NCBI GenBank assembly: GCA_027625915.1
Contig: JANTQA010000070.1
Span: 12,157,001-12,221,000, forward strand
From: Anaeramoeba flamelloides
Taxonomy: Eukaryota > Metamonada > Anaeramoebidae
DNA: 64,000 nt
Reading direction: 5' to 3'
The notes beneath the pieces are model-generated. The model worked only from the letters and a program-made list of their open reading frames with translations, ran no database searches and had not been told where the DNA came from. Below, piece by piece: positions 1 to 12,400 of this stretch; positions within the stretch are counted from its first letter, which is position 1, and every line of letters begins with the position of its first letter. Made by a program: the position numbers and the translations under genes.

Positions 1-600
1 AAATTATAATAATTGTGTTAAACTTTAAACAATCATAATTTCTTTTTTCCAAGAAGATCTCAAAAGCAATTTTTTCAATTTATTAAACAAAAAATCTGAG
101 AAAAACCACCAAATAAATAAATTAAGAATATTCTCAAAATACTTGTTTAAAAAGTGTAATATTCAACTTATAACCTTGAGAAATACCTTTTAATTTGATT
201 ATTTTTAATCAATAATTAATTTAATCCCAATGTTTTTAGTGAGTCAGTAATAACACAAAAAATAAAAGTGTCAATAGGTTTTATTATTATTTCACAAAAT
301 TTTAAATATTTTCAAATAAATAAAATTAATTAAAATTTACGATATTATAATAAAAAAAATAATAAATATTATCAAATGACTTATTTTCATAATACCGTAT
401 AATTTTTTATACCAAAAATAATTTGAAAAAAATATATACGAATGGCTTTCATATTTCAAGAAATTGAATAAATTATTGTGAATGAAATTAATAATTGATT
501 TTTTCTAATCTCCAAGGATCAAATATTTAATTTACTTTTTTTATAGGTTAAAAAAGATTAAATTTGAAACTTTATTTATTCATAATTAATTAAACAAATC
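1..600 (+). repeat. dispersed repeat A, copy 1 (cut by window edge)
   Basis: Shares a diverged but collinear sequence with 16430-17000 and 24040-24600 on the same strand. Shared blocks include the stretch around AAAAAATCTGAGAAAAA, the stretch ATCAATAATTAATT, and a block beginning TTTCAAGAAATT. No coding capacity is visible. The family is unnamed, and its left boundary lies outside the window. Confidence 0.6.
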
Positions 601-1993
601 AAATTGAAAAAAAAAAAAAAAAAAAAAATTAGATAAAAACTTATATAAAAAGTTATCCTTAGAAAAAAGACACTGAAAATATTTAATATAATTGATCAAA
701 ATAATGAAATTTATTATTCTTGTTCATAATTTTCCATCAAAGCTCTTATGGTTCAAAACACAAGTTTAAGATCAAAAAAATAAAAATAATAAAATTGAAA
801 ATAAAAAATAACAAAAATAATTAAATAATAATAAATAAATTATAGTACCTACGCACCAAACTACTAAAAATAGTATCTAATTTTATTTTTAATTTAAAAG
901 GGCCGAGTAAAACCAAATATTTTACCTCATTCCTCTAACGAAATAAATAGAAAAAAAATAAAAAAAATAATAATAAAAAAAAATTAACAACAACGGAACA
1001 CTTCTATTAATCATTCTTTTTCTTTCATTTTAATTTGAATTTCCTATAAATAAATAAACTGTTTTTATTTTAATTTGGAATTATGGATTTTTATCAATTT
1101 TACAAACATCTAAACAAAAATTTGCTTTTTTTATAATTAAAAGTTTTTTTCACACTTAGGTATGAATTTCAAACCCAAAAAATATTTCAGATCTGATCTT
1201 TGTTTTTATTATCACACAACAACCTTAAAATCTAAAAAAAGCCAATAATCAATTATCTTCTTGTTAAAATATTTATTTTCAAAATAAATTTTTACATCAG
1301 ATTTTCTGATGCAAATTTTGGAATATTGACAAACTATTTAATGAAAAACATAATTCATAAGAAGGAAAAATTTATGTTTATTGAAAGATTATTACAAAAA
1401 AAAAAAAAAAAAAAAAACACAGCCCGGTCGAAGTCTTGTTTTAAAATATATAGTTATTCAATTTAAATCACAAAAGTGTAACAAAGCACATGAGGCAAAA
1501 AATTCAATTATTTAAAATAGTCTAAATGTTAAAATCTTCAAATAAAAAAAGATCCTTTTATTAGCAAATATAATTCATAAAATTTTGAAAAATTTCTTCT
1601 TTTCAAGATAAATTTTAAAAGTAAAATCATCAATATTCAGAATTCCAAGCTGGGAACTATTAAATTTAAATTTGTATCAAAATTTTTGCATGGTAGTAAA
1701 AAATTAGATTCGTATAAGAAATTAATTAATGAACAACGATTAGATTCTTTTTACAATTTATTTTCATATATTAGAGATCTATTGAAAATAGGATTAATTT
1801 TAGAGAAAAGAAATTATTGAATAAAATTATTCTCGATATTTTTTATATTTAATTCAAAAATAAATCATCTAATTTAAAAAATCTCAAAAAAATTACTTTT
1901 GGAGATTAAAAATATAGTTTATTAAAGAGCATAATTCAATTATCTAGTTTTTAAGATTAAATTTTGGAAAAGGAATTAAAAAAAAATTACATA

Positions 1994-2190
1994 CAGTAAG
2001 TTCCATTTTTAAGGCACAAACTTTCAACGAAATTTAAGGCACAATAAAAATCTCAAATTAAGACACAAAATTTGTAATTTTTTTTTTTACAATTTATTTT
2101 ACTAGAATCCAAATTTTGTGCCTTAATGTGGGATTTTTATTTGTGCTTTAAATATTGTTAAAGTTTGTGCCTTAAAAGTGGAACTGACTG
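1994..2190. mobile_element. 197-bp near-palindromic MITE, TA-flanked
   Basis: The ends read CAGTAAGTTCCA and, inverted, CAGTCAGTTCCACTTTTAAG. The arms stay complementary almost to the centre, giving a foldback element. TA dinucleotides at 1992-1993 and 2191-2192 look like a target duplication, and CAGT ends with TA are typical of Tc1/mariner-derived MITEs. A second copy of exactly the same length lies at 35982-36178. It is non-autonomous with no transposase. The superfamily is inferred from ends and duplication only. Confidence 0.8.
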
Positions 2191-3090
2191 TAAATTTAAT
2201 TTTTTGATTGATATCTAAGTAATAAAAAGAATAATTATCTGTTCACTAATATTCAATAATTTTTGTTTGAGGTATTGAATTATATTGAACTCATACCCGT
2301 TTAAACCCAAAAACAACATACTTTGATTAAAGAACACGCTAAGGTTCATCTAATCCCTTAAAATAAAAATTTTTAAAAGTGAAAAATCGACTTGAAAGCT
2401 ACAAATAAAAACCAATTCATTAGCGAAAATAAAGGTTTTTTTTTAACCCAAAACATAAAATTCATTATTAATTTTCCATTTAGTAAATATGGTTTTTCTC
2501 TTTATTCGAAAATTAAAAATTTCCCACCGAAAAGCTCTTGTATATTATTCAAATCTTTTTTATAAAGTAATTGAAAGGCAAAAACTTTTTAATTTCTCAA
2601 GCAACAAGAAGAATTAAAGACAATCTAAATGACAACTAATGTTTTTTCGATTTTTTTGAAATAAAATTTGACAAAGAAATAAAAGAAGATCTCAAATCAA
2701 TTTGAAGAAAATCAAAAAACAAAAAAAGTAAAAATTTTAACAAAAGTTCAGTACTCCGACAATTAAGAGAATAAAACCTAATAAAATTAAATTTCTTAGA
2801 ATATGTCATTACTTGATTTTTCATTTTAAAAAAACAATAAAACAAAAGTGATCAGTCAAACAAAACACAATTTTTGATCATTTTTTTTTTATTTAATATT
2901 GAAACTTTTTCAAAAGAAAGGAATACTTCTCCTTTAACAGGAACTAATTGAACCTAAATCCAACCAACAATTTGAAGAATAATAAAAAAAAAATAAGGCA
3001 AACAAAATTTAACACTTATACGAGAAAAAAATCAAACGAAATCAATTCAAAACAATACAAAGTTATAATAATTAAATAAAAGAACCACAA

Positions 3091-4995
3091 ATGTCTGATT
3101 TTAAATGCCCATGGTGCTTTCTGTCTTATGGAAAAACAAGGCAACCAATGAAAATATGCAGCAAAGAACATACGATTTGTAAGCAATGTTTAAAATATCT
3201 CAAAAAATGTCCGCAATGCAAACAAGAGATCACTGATCCTCGAGAAGATGAGAAATTAGAACAGCTGTCGATTGAAACGATGTTTCGGTACTCTTCTGTT
3301 CAATGCATTCCCAAAGAACACTTAACGTTGTCACCAGATCCCTTCCAATTTGGCCCCTGTTCTGATGTTTATGAGGGCAAGTGGAAGACCAAAAAGGAAG
3401 TAGCTGTCAAATTGCTAACCGTCGATCTCTCTGAGGAGATGATCCAAACACTTCGTACTTCAATTAATTTAGTTGTTGGGATCAACCATCGGAATGTTCT
3501 AAAATACTATGGGCTAGCTATGCTTGGCGGTGATCAGATCGGGATTGTTATGGAATATATCCATGGAGGTTCATTAAAGAAGATTTATGAGAGGCTGAGC
3601 AAAGACGAAGAACAGGAAAACCATTTCCCATTAATCTCTCGGCTCGAGTTAGCCGAGCAGATCCTATGTGGGCTGGAGTTTTTACATTCCAAAAACATTC
3701 CTCACCATTGGTTAAAGCCGGAAAACATTCTGCTGAACAACTCCCTCTTGCCCAAAATATGCGATTATGGTATACAAGATCCCTTACGCGAAATGAAGGA
3801 GCAAACTGAAGAAGAGGTACCGATGCTTTACACAGCACCAGAAATTATGATCAACGCCCCCGTTAACGCAAGCGCTGTTGACATCTATTCTTATTCAATG
3901 ATTTTCTTTTATTTGCTGGTGGGAAACATGAAGCCTTTAGTTGAACTGGAAAAAATGGAATTAATGTCATTGATTCTGGAGGGCAAAAGACCCAAATTCC
4001 CACAAAAGCATATCTTCGAGATACCCATAGAACTCCAAACAATCATTGAGCGGGGGTGGTCTGGTGATCCAGAATTAAGGCCAAAATTGTCCGAGTTCAG
4101 AGAGATCATTGCAATCCAAATCAAAAAAGTCGGTGCAAAATCAAAATTAAAACGTAAGCATAGCCTTGATTTCCAGGGCGGGATTGTCGAAGAGGTCAGC
4201 ATGGCAGATCGATCTGCAGAAGTTTCAGATTCATTAGTTCCAGTGCCAACCATCGGGCTTCATTGGAATGCAGATTTTGATAATAATTTATCACTAAAGT
4301 CAAGAAAGAAGATGATCAAACAATTGAAATCCGATTCAACCTTCCGTGAAGTGATCAACTCTTCCATTATCACAGCCATGGAAGTTGTTCCGCGCCATTT
4401 GTTTTTGTCCAAGGAAACCTTAAAAACTTGGTTCAGAATCTCAGAACTCTCAGAAGAAATGGCCATTAACTATTCCTACGATTATCGAAAGCCAATGCCC
4501 GGGACATCAAAATCAAATTCAAGCTCGGCAGAAATTGTCGGCACAGAACTGAGCTTTATCAAAATCGAACCAGGCTCAAGAGTGCTATTTATCGGTGCCA
4601 AAGGTGGATATATCCAATCCGTAACAGCACAAATCGTTGGTTTAAATGGGCTCGTTGTTACATTCTCTTCGCAAAATAATGTTGTAACCGAACTTAAAGA
4701 ACGCTGTGAAAAATATTGCCCCTATGCACAACAGATCATGAAATGGGTGACAACAGAAGATATCCTGAATACCTCCAATTTAATTGAAATCGCCCCCTTC
4801 GACGCAATTCTCTGTGGTGGATATGTAACAGAGATCCCTAACAGTTATAAAGCATTGCTAGTTGATGGCGGTGCACTTGTTGCTCCTTATGAAACCAGAA
4901 ATATGCAATTTCTTACAGTTGTAACAAGAAAGGGCAACAGCTTTGAAACTACTCTAATTAGTGATTGGATGGTTCGATTTGGTGAGCTTAAATAA
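3091..4995 (+). CDS. RING finger / pseudokinase / PCMT-like fusion protein
   Basis: A single-exon 634-residue protein. Residues 6-43 form a textbook C3HC4 RING with C6, C9, C23, H27, C30, C33, C40 and C43, so an E3 ubiquitin-ligase role is plausible. Residues 83-345 are a TKL-like kinase fold with VAVK (K107), K209, N212, DYG (D225), APE (249-251) and R330. The HRD motif reads HHW at 205-207, the glycine loop is degenerate (FGPCSDVY), and the alpha-C glutamate position is S124, so it is probably a pseudokinase. Residues about 405-615 resemble protein-L-isoaspartate O-methyltransferase, with motif I VLFIGAKGGY at 498-507. The acidic residues usual in motif I and post-I are absent, suggesting weak or lost methyl transfer. 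The ATG at 3091 directly precedes the RING and there is no intron. The exact in vivo role is unknown; a substrate-sensing E3 adaptor is an inference. Confidence 0.9.
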   Translation: MSDFKCPWCFLSYGKTRQPMKICSKEHTICKQCLKYLKKCPQCKQEITDPREDEKLEQLSIETMFRYSSVQCIPKEHLTLSPDPFQFGPCSDVYEGKWKTKKEVAVKLLTVDLSEEMIQTLRTSINLVVGINHRNVLKYYGLAMLGGDQIGIVMEYIHGGSLKKIYERLSKDEEQENHFPLISRLELAEQILCGLEFLHSKNIPHHWLKPENILLNNSLLPKICDYGIQDPLREMKEQTEEEVPMLYTAPEIMINAPVNASAVDIYSYSMIFFYLLVGNMKPLVELEKMELMSLILEGKRPKFPQKHIFEIPIELQTIIERGWSGDPELRPKLSEFREIIAIQIKKVGAKSKLKRKHSLDFQGGIVEEVSMADRSAEVSDSLVPVPTIGLHWNADFDNNLSLKSRKKMIKQLKSDSTFREVINSSIITAMEVVPRHLFLSKETLKTWFRISELSEEMAINYSYDYRKPMPGTSKSNSSSAEIVGTELSFIKIEPGSRVLFIGAKGGYIQSVTAQIVGLNGLVVTFSSQNNVVTELKERCEKYCPYAQQIMKWVTTEDILNTSNLIEIAPFDAILCGGYVTEIPNSYKALLVDGGALVAPYETRNMQFLTVVTRKGNSFETTLISDWMVRFGELK

Positions 4996-5648
4996 CTATT
5001 TTATTTTTTTTGAAACTTAATGATTTTGGAGAACTTTACTCTTTTTTATTTTGATTTTAATATTGATTTTTATTTTTTTCTTGCATTGTTTTTTTTTTTT
5101 TTTCTTTGGGGGTATTTCACAGCCAAAAAAGTTTTATTTTTGTTTTATTATGATTTTATATATTATTCTACTTATCATACCAAAACTTTAAATTGATGAA
5201 CCAATCATCTTTTGAATATAATTTACTTTTCTTTTTTTTTTTTTTTTTATTTTTGAATGTTTTTTTTTGTTACTAATGTGATATTTTTCCTTTTTTACTA
5301 CTGAAAATTTAAAAACAAAAACAAATTAAAACATTTTTTGCAATAAAATTGATTTATAATTTATATACTGAAAAAGTTTTTTTTTCATCTATTGTATTTT
5401 TTATTATTTATTATTATTTATCCTATCCCCATTTAGGGTTTATATTATCGTTAAAATGGCCCTTACTTAGTTATTAAGTCCTCTTTCAAAGTCTAAAATG
5501 ATTTTGTTAATTTCACAGAGGATTATATACCTTATAAACCCAAAAATAGCGACATACATTTGAAATAAAATTTATAATTTGAATTTATCTGAAAAGATTA
5601 CAAGATATAAAATTTAAAATCAATTTTCTTTGAAAGAAAATTATTTAA

Positions 5649-6107
5649 CTGTTGAGAGAAAAATTTTGGACACAGAAAAATAGTTGGACAGCATTTTTAT
5701 TTGGGAACATTACCGAAAATGATTTTTAATTTCTATCATTTGTGAAATAACTAAAGAAAATAACAATAATCTACTTATTAGAATAAATGATTAATGTAAT
5801 TCTACTTTTCCAAAAGCTTATCTCTGATACCCTAAAGTAAGTTTAAAAATGACCATTTTCAGAATTAATAGTAAACTTTACTACAACTTGGATTTTTGTT
5901 AAAATAGCATGATCTACTAGAGTTATCAACCATTCAAACGAATATTCTATACAAACCACATATAAATGAACCTGTAACACCTTTAAACCTGGATTTATAT
6001 AAAACTCACCTAGTTATCAATAGGATTTGATTTTCAATTTTACTAATGTTCCCAATTAAAAATGGTGCCAAACCATTTTTCTGTGTCCAACATTTTTCTC
6101 TCAACAG
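5649..6107. mobile_element. 459-bp TIR element flanked by TAA
   Basis: Terminal inverted repeats of about 64 bp begin CTGTTGAGAGAAAAAT on both ends and differ at only a few positions. Each side carries TAA (5646-5648 and 6108-6110). A three-base TAA/TTA duplication fits PIF/Harbinger-derived MITEs, although the alternative TA duplication cannot be excluded. The interior has no open frame. A similar 12-base end, ACTGTTGAGAGA, occurs near 25013. Confidence 0.75.
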
Positions 6108-6149
6108 TAAAAAACAATTATATATTATACGGATTATTAAAAAAATTAG

Positions 6150-6900
6150 CTTGTAAAAAATCGTACCAAGATTTTAAAAACTTTTCTATATTCTTGTGAT
6201 TTTCTTTTTCTTCAATCGAAATTTTATCAAAAAAAAAATTATGTTTTATTATGAAAAGTTTAACTATACAAATCTAAAAATTCTTATTTTTAATGATTAA
6301 CACACATCATACTTTACTAGAAATTTTTTGTTTCCCTTTTACACCCCAAAAAATTAACCAAAACTCTTTAAGAAATAATTTATTCATTACATAAGATATT
6401 TTGACAACATATAGAAATTTGTTTTATATACTGATTACCATTCAATAATATTATCTATATTTGATTCTAAATAATTTGAAAATAAATAAAAATATAAATT
6501 AAATTTGAAAAAAAAATAATATTTAAATTCATTGTAAAATTTGGAAATTTTTTACAACAAATAGCCTTTTGATAAAAATTATTTAGTCAACAGTTGGTCC
6601 AGATTAATATTTGATTTTTTGCTTTTTTTACTGACTAAAATTGTGAAATAAAATCAAAAAATATTTTCCAAGATCTCGTTTAATTTAGATTTACAAATTC
6701 AACATTCACAAAAATTTTTCTCAAATTTTTACTTTATACCATATACAACAAAATTCAAAAAAATAATTGTTTTTTCTTAGATTATTTTATTATCTTTAAA
6801 TAATATTTAAAAGTTAAATTATATCTTTGAAAATTTTAAAGTTGATTACAGTTTTCAATTAAAAAATTTTTATGGATATAATTCCAATGTAATCTTTGAA
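6150..6900. repeat. dispersed repeat H, copy in opposite orientation to 44150-44990
   Basis: The stretch around 6361-6560 is the diverged reverse complement of about 44580-44830. Shared blocks include AAATTATTTAGAATCAAATA and a segment ending in TTTGGAAATTTTTT. At the other locus this sequence is the interior of a TIR element, but at 6150-6900 no clear ends are visible. It is non-coding. Confidence 0.45.
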
Positions 6901-9440
6901 ATTATTTTACCTATTTTTTTTTTTTTTTTTTTTGTTTATTGAAGTAGTTTCTATTGCTAGAATTAATCTTTGTGAAATTTATTCATATTAAAATTTTAAT
7001 TATATCGTATAGAAATAAATTTCATTTTTCTCTTGTTTCAATATTAATGAAAATATTGTATGAAAACAAAAAAAAACAAATATTTCTCAGTAATATATAT
7101 CAAAAATTTTTTTATAAGAAAATTATCAACATTTTTTGATATTTATTATTAATAATTCAATACAAAGTGTTTTGAATTATTCTTATTAAGATAAAATTTT
7201 TTATTTTAAAATTTTAAAAAAAAATATAAATATTTAACGAAAATGTAAAAATGAATAATGATTATTTTTTTTTTTCCAAACGAAAAAAAAAAAACTACAT
7301 AACATAACCATATTCTCTTTGAACTTTTTTTACCTTTTATTATAATTAAAATCTTGATTAAAGACAAATAGAAAAATAAAATAACAAGTATATCAATATC
7401 ATTTTAATGGATAGTATTTTTGAAAAATAAAAAGAAATCTTGCCAAGTTTATGAAAAAAAAATATTTTTTTGTAATTTGTATTTCGAATTGTGAGATGGA
7501 TAATTTAACACCATCTAAACAGGTTACCAATTTTAGTCTCTATTTTGAAATCAAAAATTCGTATATTCCAATACATTCGGTTCCACTATTAGAACATATT
7601 TTTTTAACGAAATTGAAGACACAAAAAAATGGCAAATTAAAGCACATTTTTTGGAATTTTTTTTTCACAAAATATTTTACTAGAATTAGAATTTTGTAGC
7701 TTAATTTTGGATTTTATTTGCCTTGATTTTTCTTCTGATTATCTTGGATTTGACTTATAAATCACTCTGTTAAATCCATTTAATAACAAATAATTTAAAA
7801 TCATAGTTTCGAAATCTATTATAGCATTATAGATTACTAAAAATAAAAATAAATACAATGCTACAAACTTTTCAAGTACTCTATATTTAAAAGTAACAAG
7901 TTCAAAATTAATGACTAACCCTTATTCAAGTTTAAAGTAGATAGTTCAATTTTTAAAGATTTATTAATAACAGGGCTCTACAATAATTTATCAAATGTTT
8001 TTTTTTGTTTTTTTTATTATCTTCTTTTATTGATTCTATTTCTCTTATCTTTCAATTGAGTTGAAAAATTTTTTTAATATCGAACAAAAATCGAAATTTA
8101 CTTACTTTTTCAGAATATAACTAAGGTAGAAAATTTCCCCTTTCTAAAAAAAACTCATCTATATAAGATGACATCATCTATATCTGAATGTGTTGAAAAT
8201 TCTTTGATTTAAAAAAAAAAACAATTGGGCTTTCAACCTTGTGAAAAATAATAAAATGAAATAAAAAAAAACGATTCCCCTTTTCACGATTTCAGGAATT
8301 TTATCATAATAAAATATTAGATTATCAAAATAATAAATCAAAATTAGAATTTATCGGTATTATAATGTTTTATCATGTTATCATTTAAATACCTTTTAAT
8401 TTTTGAAGAAATTTTACAGATAGAAAACACTTTTTTTTAAATATATTTTGTGTGAGTTTATTGGTTACAATATTTTTTCTTGTTATAATTAATTGATTAT
8501 TCTTTAATATTTTCATTTTTTATTACTTTTTACTTTTTTATTAAAACAAAAAAAATTAAAAAAAAAATAGAAAAAATGAAAACAATCAAAATTTTGAATT
8601 TCTCAAAACTCCACCAATGTTCCAAATTTCATAAATAACACCATATTGTTAAACTAAATTTTCAAAAAATTAATATAAAAAACCATGAGTATGGTTTTGA
8701 GAAAACAAAATCCACAATCTCATTTTTTTTTATATTGAAAGTTCGGTCTTAACTTGAAAAAACAAAATTACTCATCAAATAATAAGAATCAATTTTTTCT
8801 TCTTCTTTTTATTTATTATGATAAATTTTCTTTAATTATTCATTTCCCCCTTTAAATAAATAAATAAATTATAATCTAATTTTGGATTGATCTTGAATCT
8901 TTAACTTTTTGTGAAATAAATCCAAACTATTCGACGACTTCATTTAAACAATATTGTCAGTCATAAAACCTATTATTATCTTATAATTAAGCGCCTATTT
9001 TCTTCTTAAATTGATCGGAAACTTTTTTCTACAAAATTTTGCACACATTCAGTATTTTAATTTGTATATCCTTTTTCGAACCCTTGAACCAATTCTTGAA
9101 ATTGCATTGCTTTTTGCAAAAATTGAAAAATGGATCAAGTTAAAAAATAAATGTATCAAAAATAAAAAAAGAATAAAAATCAATTTCACAAAATATATTT
9201 TTAATTTTTTTAATAAATAATGTTAATTCAAAGAACAATTTAGCCTTCCACCCTTTAAAAATATTCCAACTACATATTCATTTTTATTTTATTTTTATTT
9301 GCTTGGATTTTGTTTTACATTGTTTCTTAAAATCATTTTCTATCTTTTTTTTTTCGGTTAATACCTTTGATTTTTCTCGTAATAAAATAAAAAAAATCAA
9401 ATATATTCTTAAAAAAAAAAAAAAAAAACAGATATAACAA

Positions 9441-12400
9441 TTACAAAATTGTACATTTAGAATCTTCTTCCCTCGTAGTTTTTTTTTGAACATTTTTCTT
9501 TTTATTTTCTTTTTCTTCTTTTTCGTTTTCGTTTTCTCCTTCAACTACTTCAAATCCTTCTTCATTTTTTTTTTCATTTTTGACAACTTTTCCCTTTGTA
9601 AATACGCCTTGGAAGCTATCATATAAGCCTTCCCAGCTCCCATCAACTTGTGCCATATCAAATTTTGTTGGTTTACAAAGCTGTATCCCCTTTGGAAGAT
9701 CTGGCAAATCGTTTACTTTCTGGTAATGGATGTGGTCATTTTCCATTTTTTTCATATTATGTGTTTTTTGAATTATTTGGCGAACAGTCTTTAATTCATT
9801 TTTGATCAGATTGATATCTGTTTCAGGTTCAAAATTGGCATAACTCTCTCCACTCTGATCAGCAAGACTGATCAATTCTAATGCCTTTTTACAAGCGGCA
9901 ACCGCCAAGCCTGCACCGTTTTCAGTGTCAGTTTCTGATACTATAATTGCAGTATAATTGTATGTTAATGCTTGGTATTCATACATTTTATATTTGGCAT
10001 AGCTTCGGACTTTAAAAACACGGGTTCCTTTACTTTTAGAGAGCACATTTAAGCCATAATATAAAGCACTATATTTGTTATGTACATCCATACAAAGTTT
10101 TGCGATTAATGACGGCTTGTTGCCTTTAATTTGGGCACGATTAATTGAGATTTCTTGTGCCATGGCTAATATCATATCTTTATATACGGATAAAATCTCT
10201 GGACTGAGCTCAATTGGTTTTTTACCCTTTAGCTGTTTTACTTGATCTTCAACTTCAATTACAACACCACCCGCCCGCAATAATAAATGATATAATTCTC
10301 TGTGAAGTTCTTCGGCATTTGATTCTCTAATTTTACATGCAACAGCACTTGCCCGAGAAACCATCCTTTAATTGTTAATTATAATTATTATTTTTTTTTT
10401 TTTGGATTATGAAAATAAAGGGATTTAAAAAATAAAGAATATGTATTTAAATATTTGAGAGTTATGTAAAATAAAGGATTTATAAGCTATTTTTTTTAAA
10501 AAAAAATGTAATAATATCTTTTTCTCGTTTCATACATCATTCTCCTTTAAAATGTTTTTTATTAGCAAATTCATAATATAAAATGAAAAGACATATCAAT
10601 AGTAATTGAAACACGTTTTCATTGCATATATTTCAAATATTTTTTTTTTGTTTATAAACTCCAATTCAAAATTTTTAACCCAGCAAAATTCAATTTTTGA
10701 AAAAAAAAATCTTATTTAATCAATTTAAGAAGAAATATCAAATTAGAACCATTTATTAATTTGAAATGTTAACAAATTTTTTATAAATTACAATACTCAA
10801 AAAACAAAAAAAATAAATAATTATCAATACAAATAAATTATCTGTGTGTTAAAATTTTTTGAGAGAGAACAAAACAAAAAAAGGCATTGTTAAATTTGTT
10901 TAAATTCTGTAAGGAATATTTGATCGATCAAAAGGTTTAGATACTATGAACTAATTTTATTTGAGTTCTTCTATTTTGGAACAACTCAATCTTAACCTAA
11001 TATCAATTGTTGAAAAAAATATTTTGATCGAACAAAACAAGTTAAGTAATTCTAAAAATGAAATGAATACAAAAAACTAAATAAGATGTAAAAAAATTAT
11101 TTTCATTTTATTTTACAAAAATCAAAATTATTTTTAATATGAATGAAATTTGATTATTATAATTGTTTGGACCATTTTAACTGTGTGGAAATTTTTGAAT
11201 TTTAGTTTAGTTTTATTCATAAATTGATACTATATAATTAAGAGAAATATTAATACTTATCGAATCAGTACCTATTGTATTGATTTCCAAATATGTTTCA
11301 TCAAAATATTTACAAATAATGAAAAAAAAAATTGCACTTTTTTTGGAGAAAGCGAGGCTCGATAAAATTGAATAAAAAAATGGAAAACATGCGAAGGATA
11401 CAAATGATTTTTTTAAACAATAACATATGTTTATAGGTTTTTGATTATCTATTGAGAAATTTTATCAAGACTAAACCTCTCTAAGGAAAATATTGTTTTT
11501 TGAATCAAAAAGAAAAAAAGAATCTAATCATTTTTATCACTGAAAAACAAATCATATAATTATAAGATCATAAATTTTCATATCTTTTATTAAAGGCAAT
11601 TCCATACTAAAAAACAAATTAAAATATTATTAAGAAACAATAAATTATGAATAACAATTTTGGATATTTAATTAGTTTTGTTAGAATTATCTTTAATAAA
11701 AGTTTTTTAAAATAAATTTTAGCCACCTTTCTTGAAATATCTTAATTAACTTAAGTTTCCAGTCGCTTGTTATGAATTTGTTCCATACTCACGTAGTATC
11801 TTGTTACCAAAAACGATATTTTGGAATTACAAAGGATTCTATATATCAAAAATTCGAATAACAAAAAAAAAAACAGTATTTTCAATTATAAAAACTCAAA
11901 TTTAAAAAAAAAAAAATATCCATAGGATATCAATGAAAAAATATTAATTGAGAACAAAAAAAGTTTCACAAGATATCAATTGACAAAAAAAAAGTTTTTT
12001 ACAGATTCTCGTCTAAAAAAATTCAATTTAGAAAAAGATTCAAGTGATCTTGACAAAATTCAAATATCAAAAAAAAAAAATCCATAAGGTTTTATTAGAA
12101 AAAAATGTAATTGAAAAAAAACAAAATTTCAAAGTGTTATAAAGTGGTAAAAATCCAAATAAAAAAAAATGTCAAAGGATTCTCAATTTCAAGTAAAAAT
12201 TCAAATAAAAAACAATTATTAATTTCTTATTTTTTGTTTCCAAAAGCTTTAAATTTCTGAAAAAAAATTCCAAATTTATAAAAAGAAAATCTCTTTTCTT
12301 TCTTGTTTTATATTTCCAAAGGGTTAAATTTCTTCGATTTGGAACAAAATGTTTTCTTTCAATACAAAATAAATCTAATTTAATTTAGTTGAATCTGTGG

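Larger units (their letters stand above)
1..3090. other. intergenic, AT-rich, repeat-bearing
   Basis: No gene is recognisable. Bases 1 to about 600 are a left-truncated copy of a dispersed repeat that recurs at 16140-17245 and 23726-24835. Bases 630-810 resemble 36395-36585. Bases 1994-2190 are a palindromic small transposon. Long A or T homopolymers occur at about 608-628 and 1396-1417. Open frames here are short and composed of A/T-rich codons, so they look like chance. Confidence 0.7.
4996..9440. other. intergenic region with MITEs, no gene seen
   Basis: Lies between two convergent genes. It contains a 459-bp TAA-flanked element (5649-6107), a diverged repeat at about 6150-6900 whose inverted relative is at 44150-44990, and a repeat at about 7450-7740 related to 13640-13860 and, inverted, 37890-38110. 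That last repeat holds a decayed relative of the 197-bp palindrome. Poly-T tracts are frequent at 5085-5105, 5230-5250 and 6917-6934. Short open frames look like chance. Confidence 0.65.

Noticed and set aside
3548-3838. Antisense open frame opposite the kinase-like domain
   Set aside because: Shadow of the real coding strand; no conserved motif.
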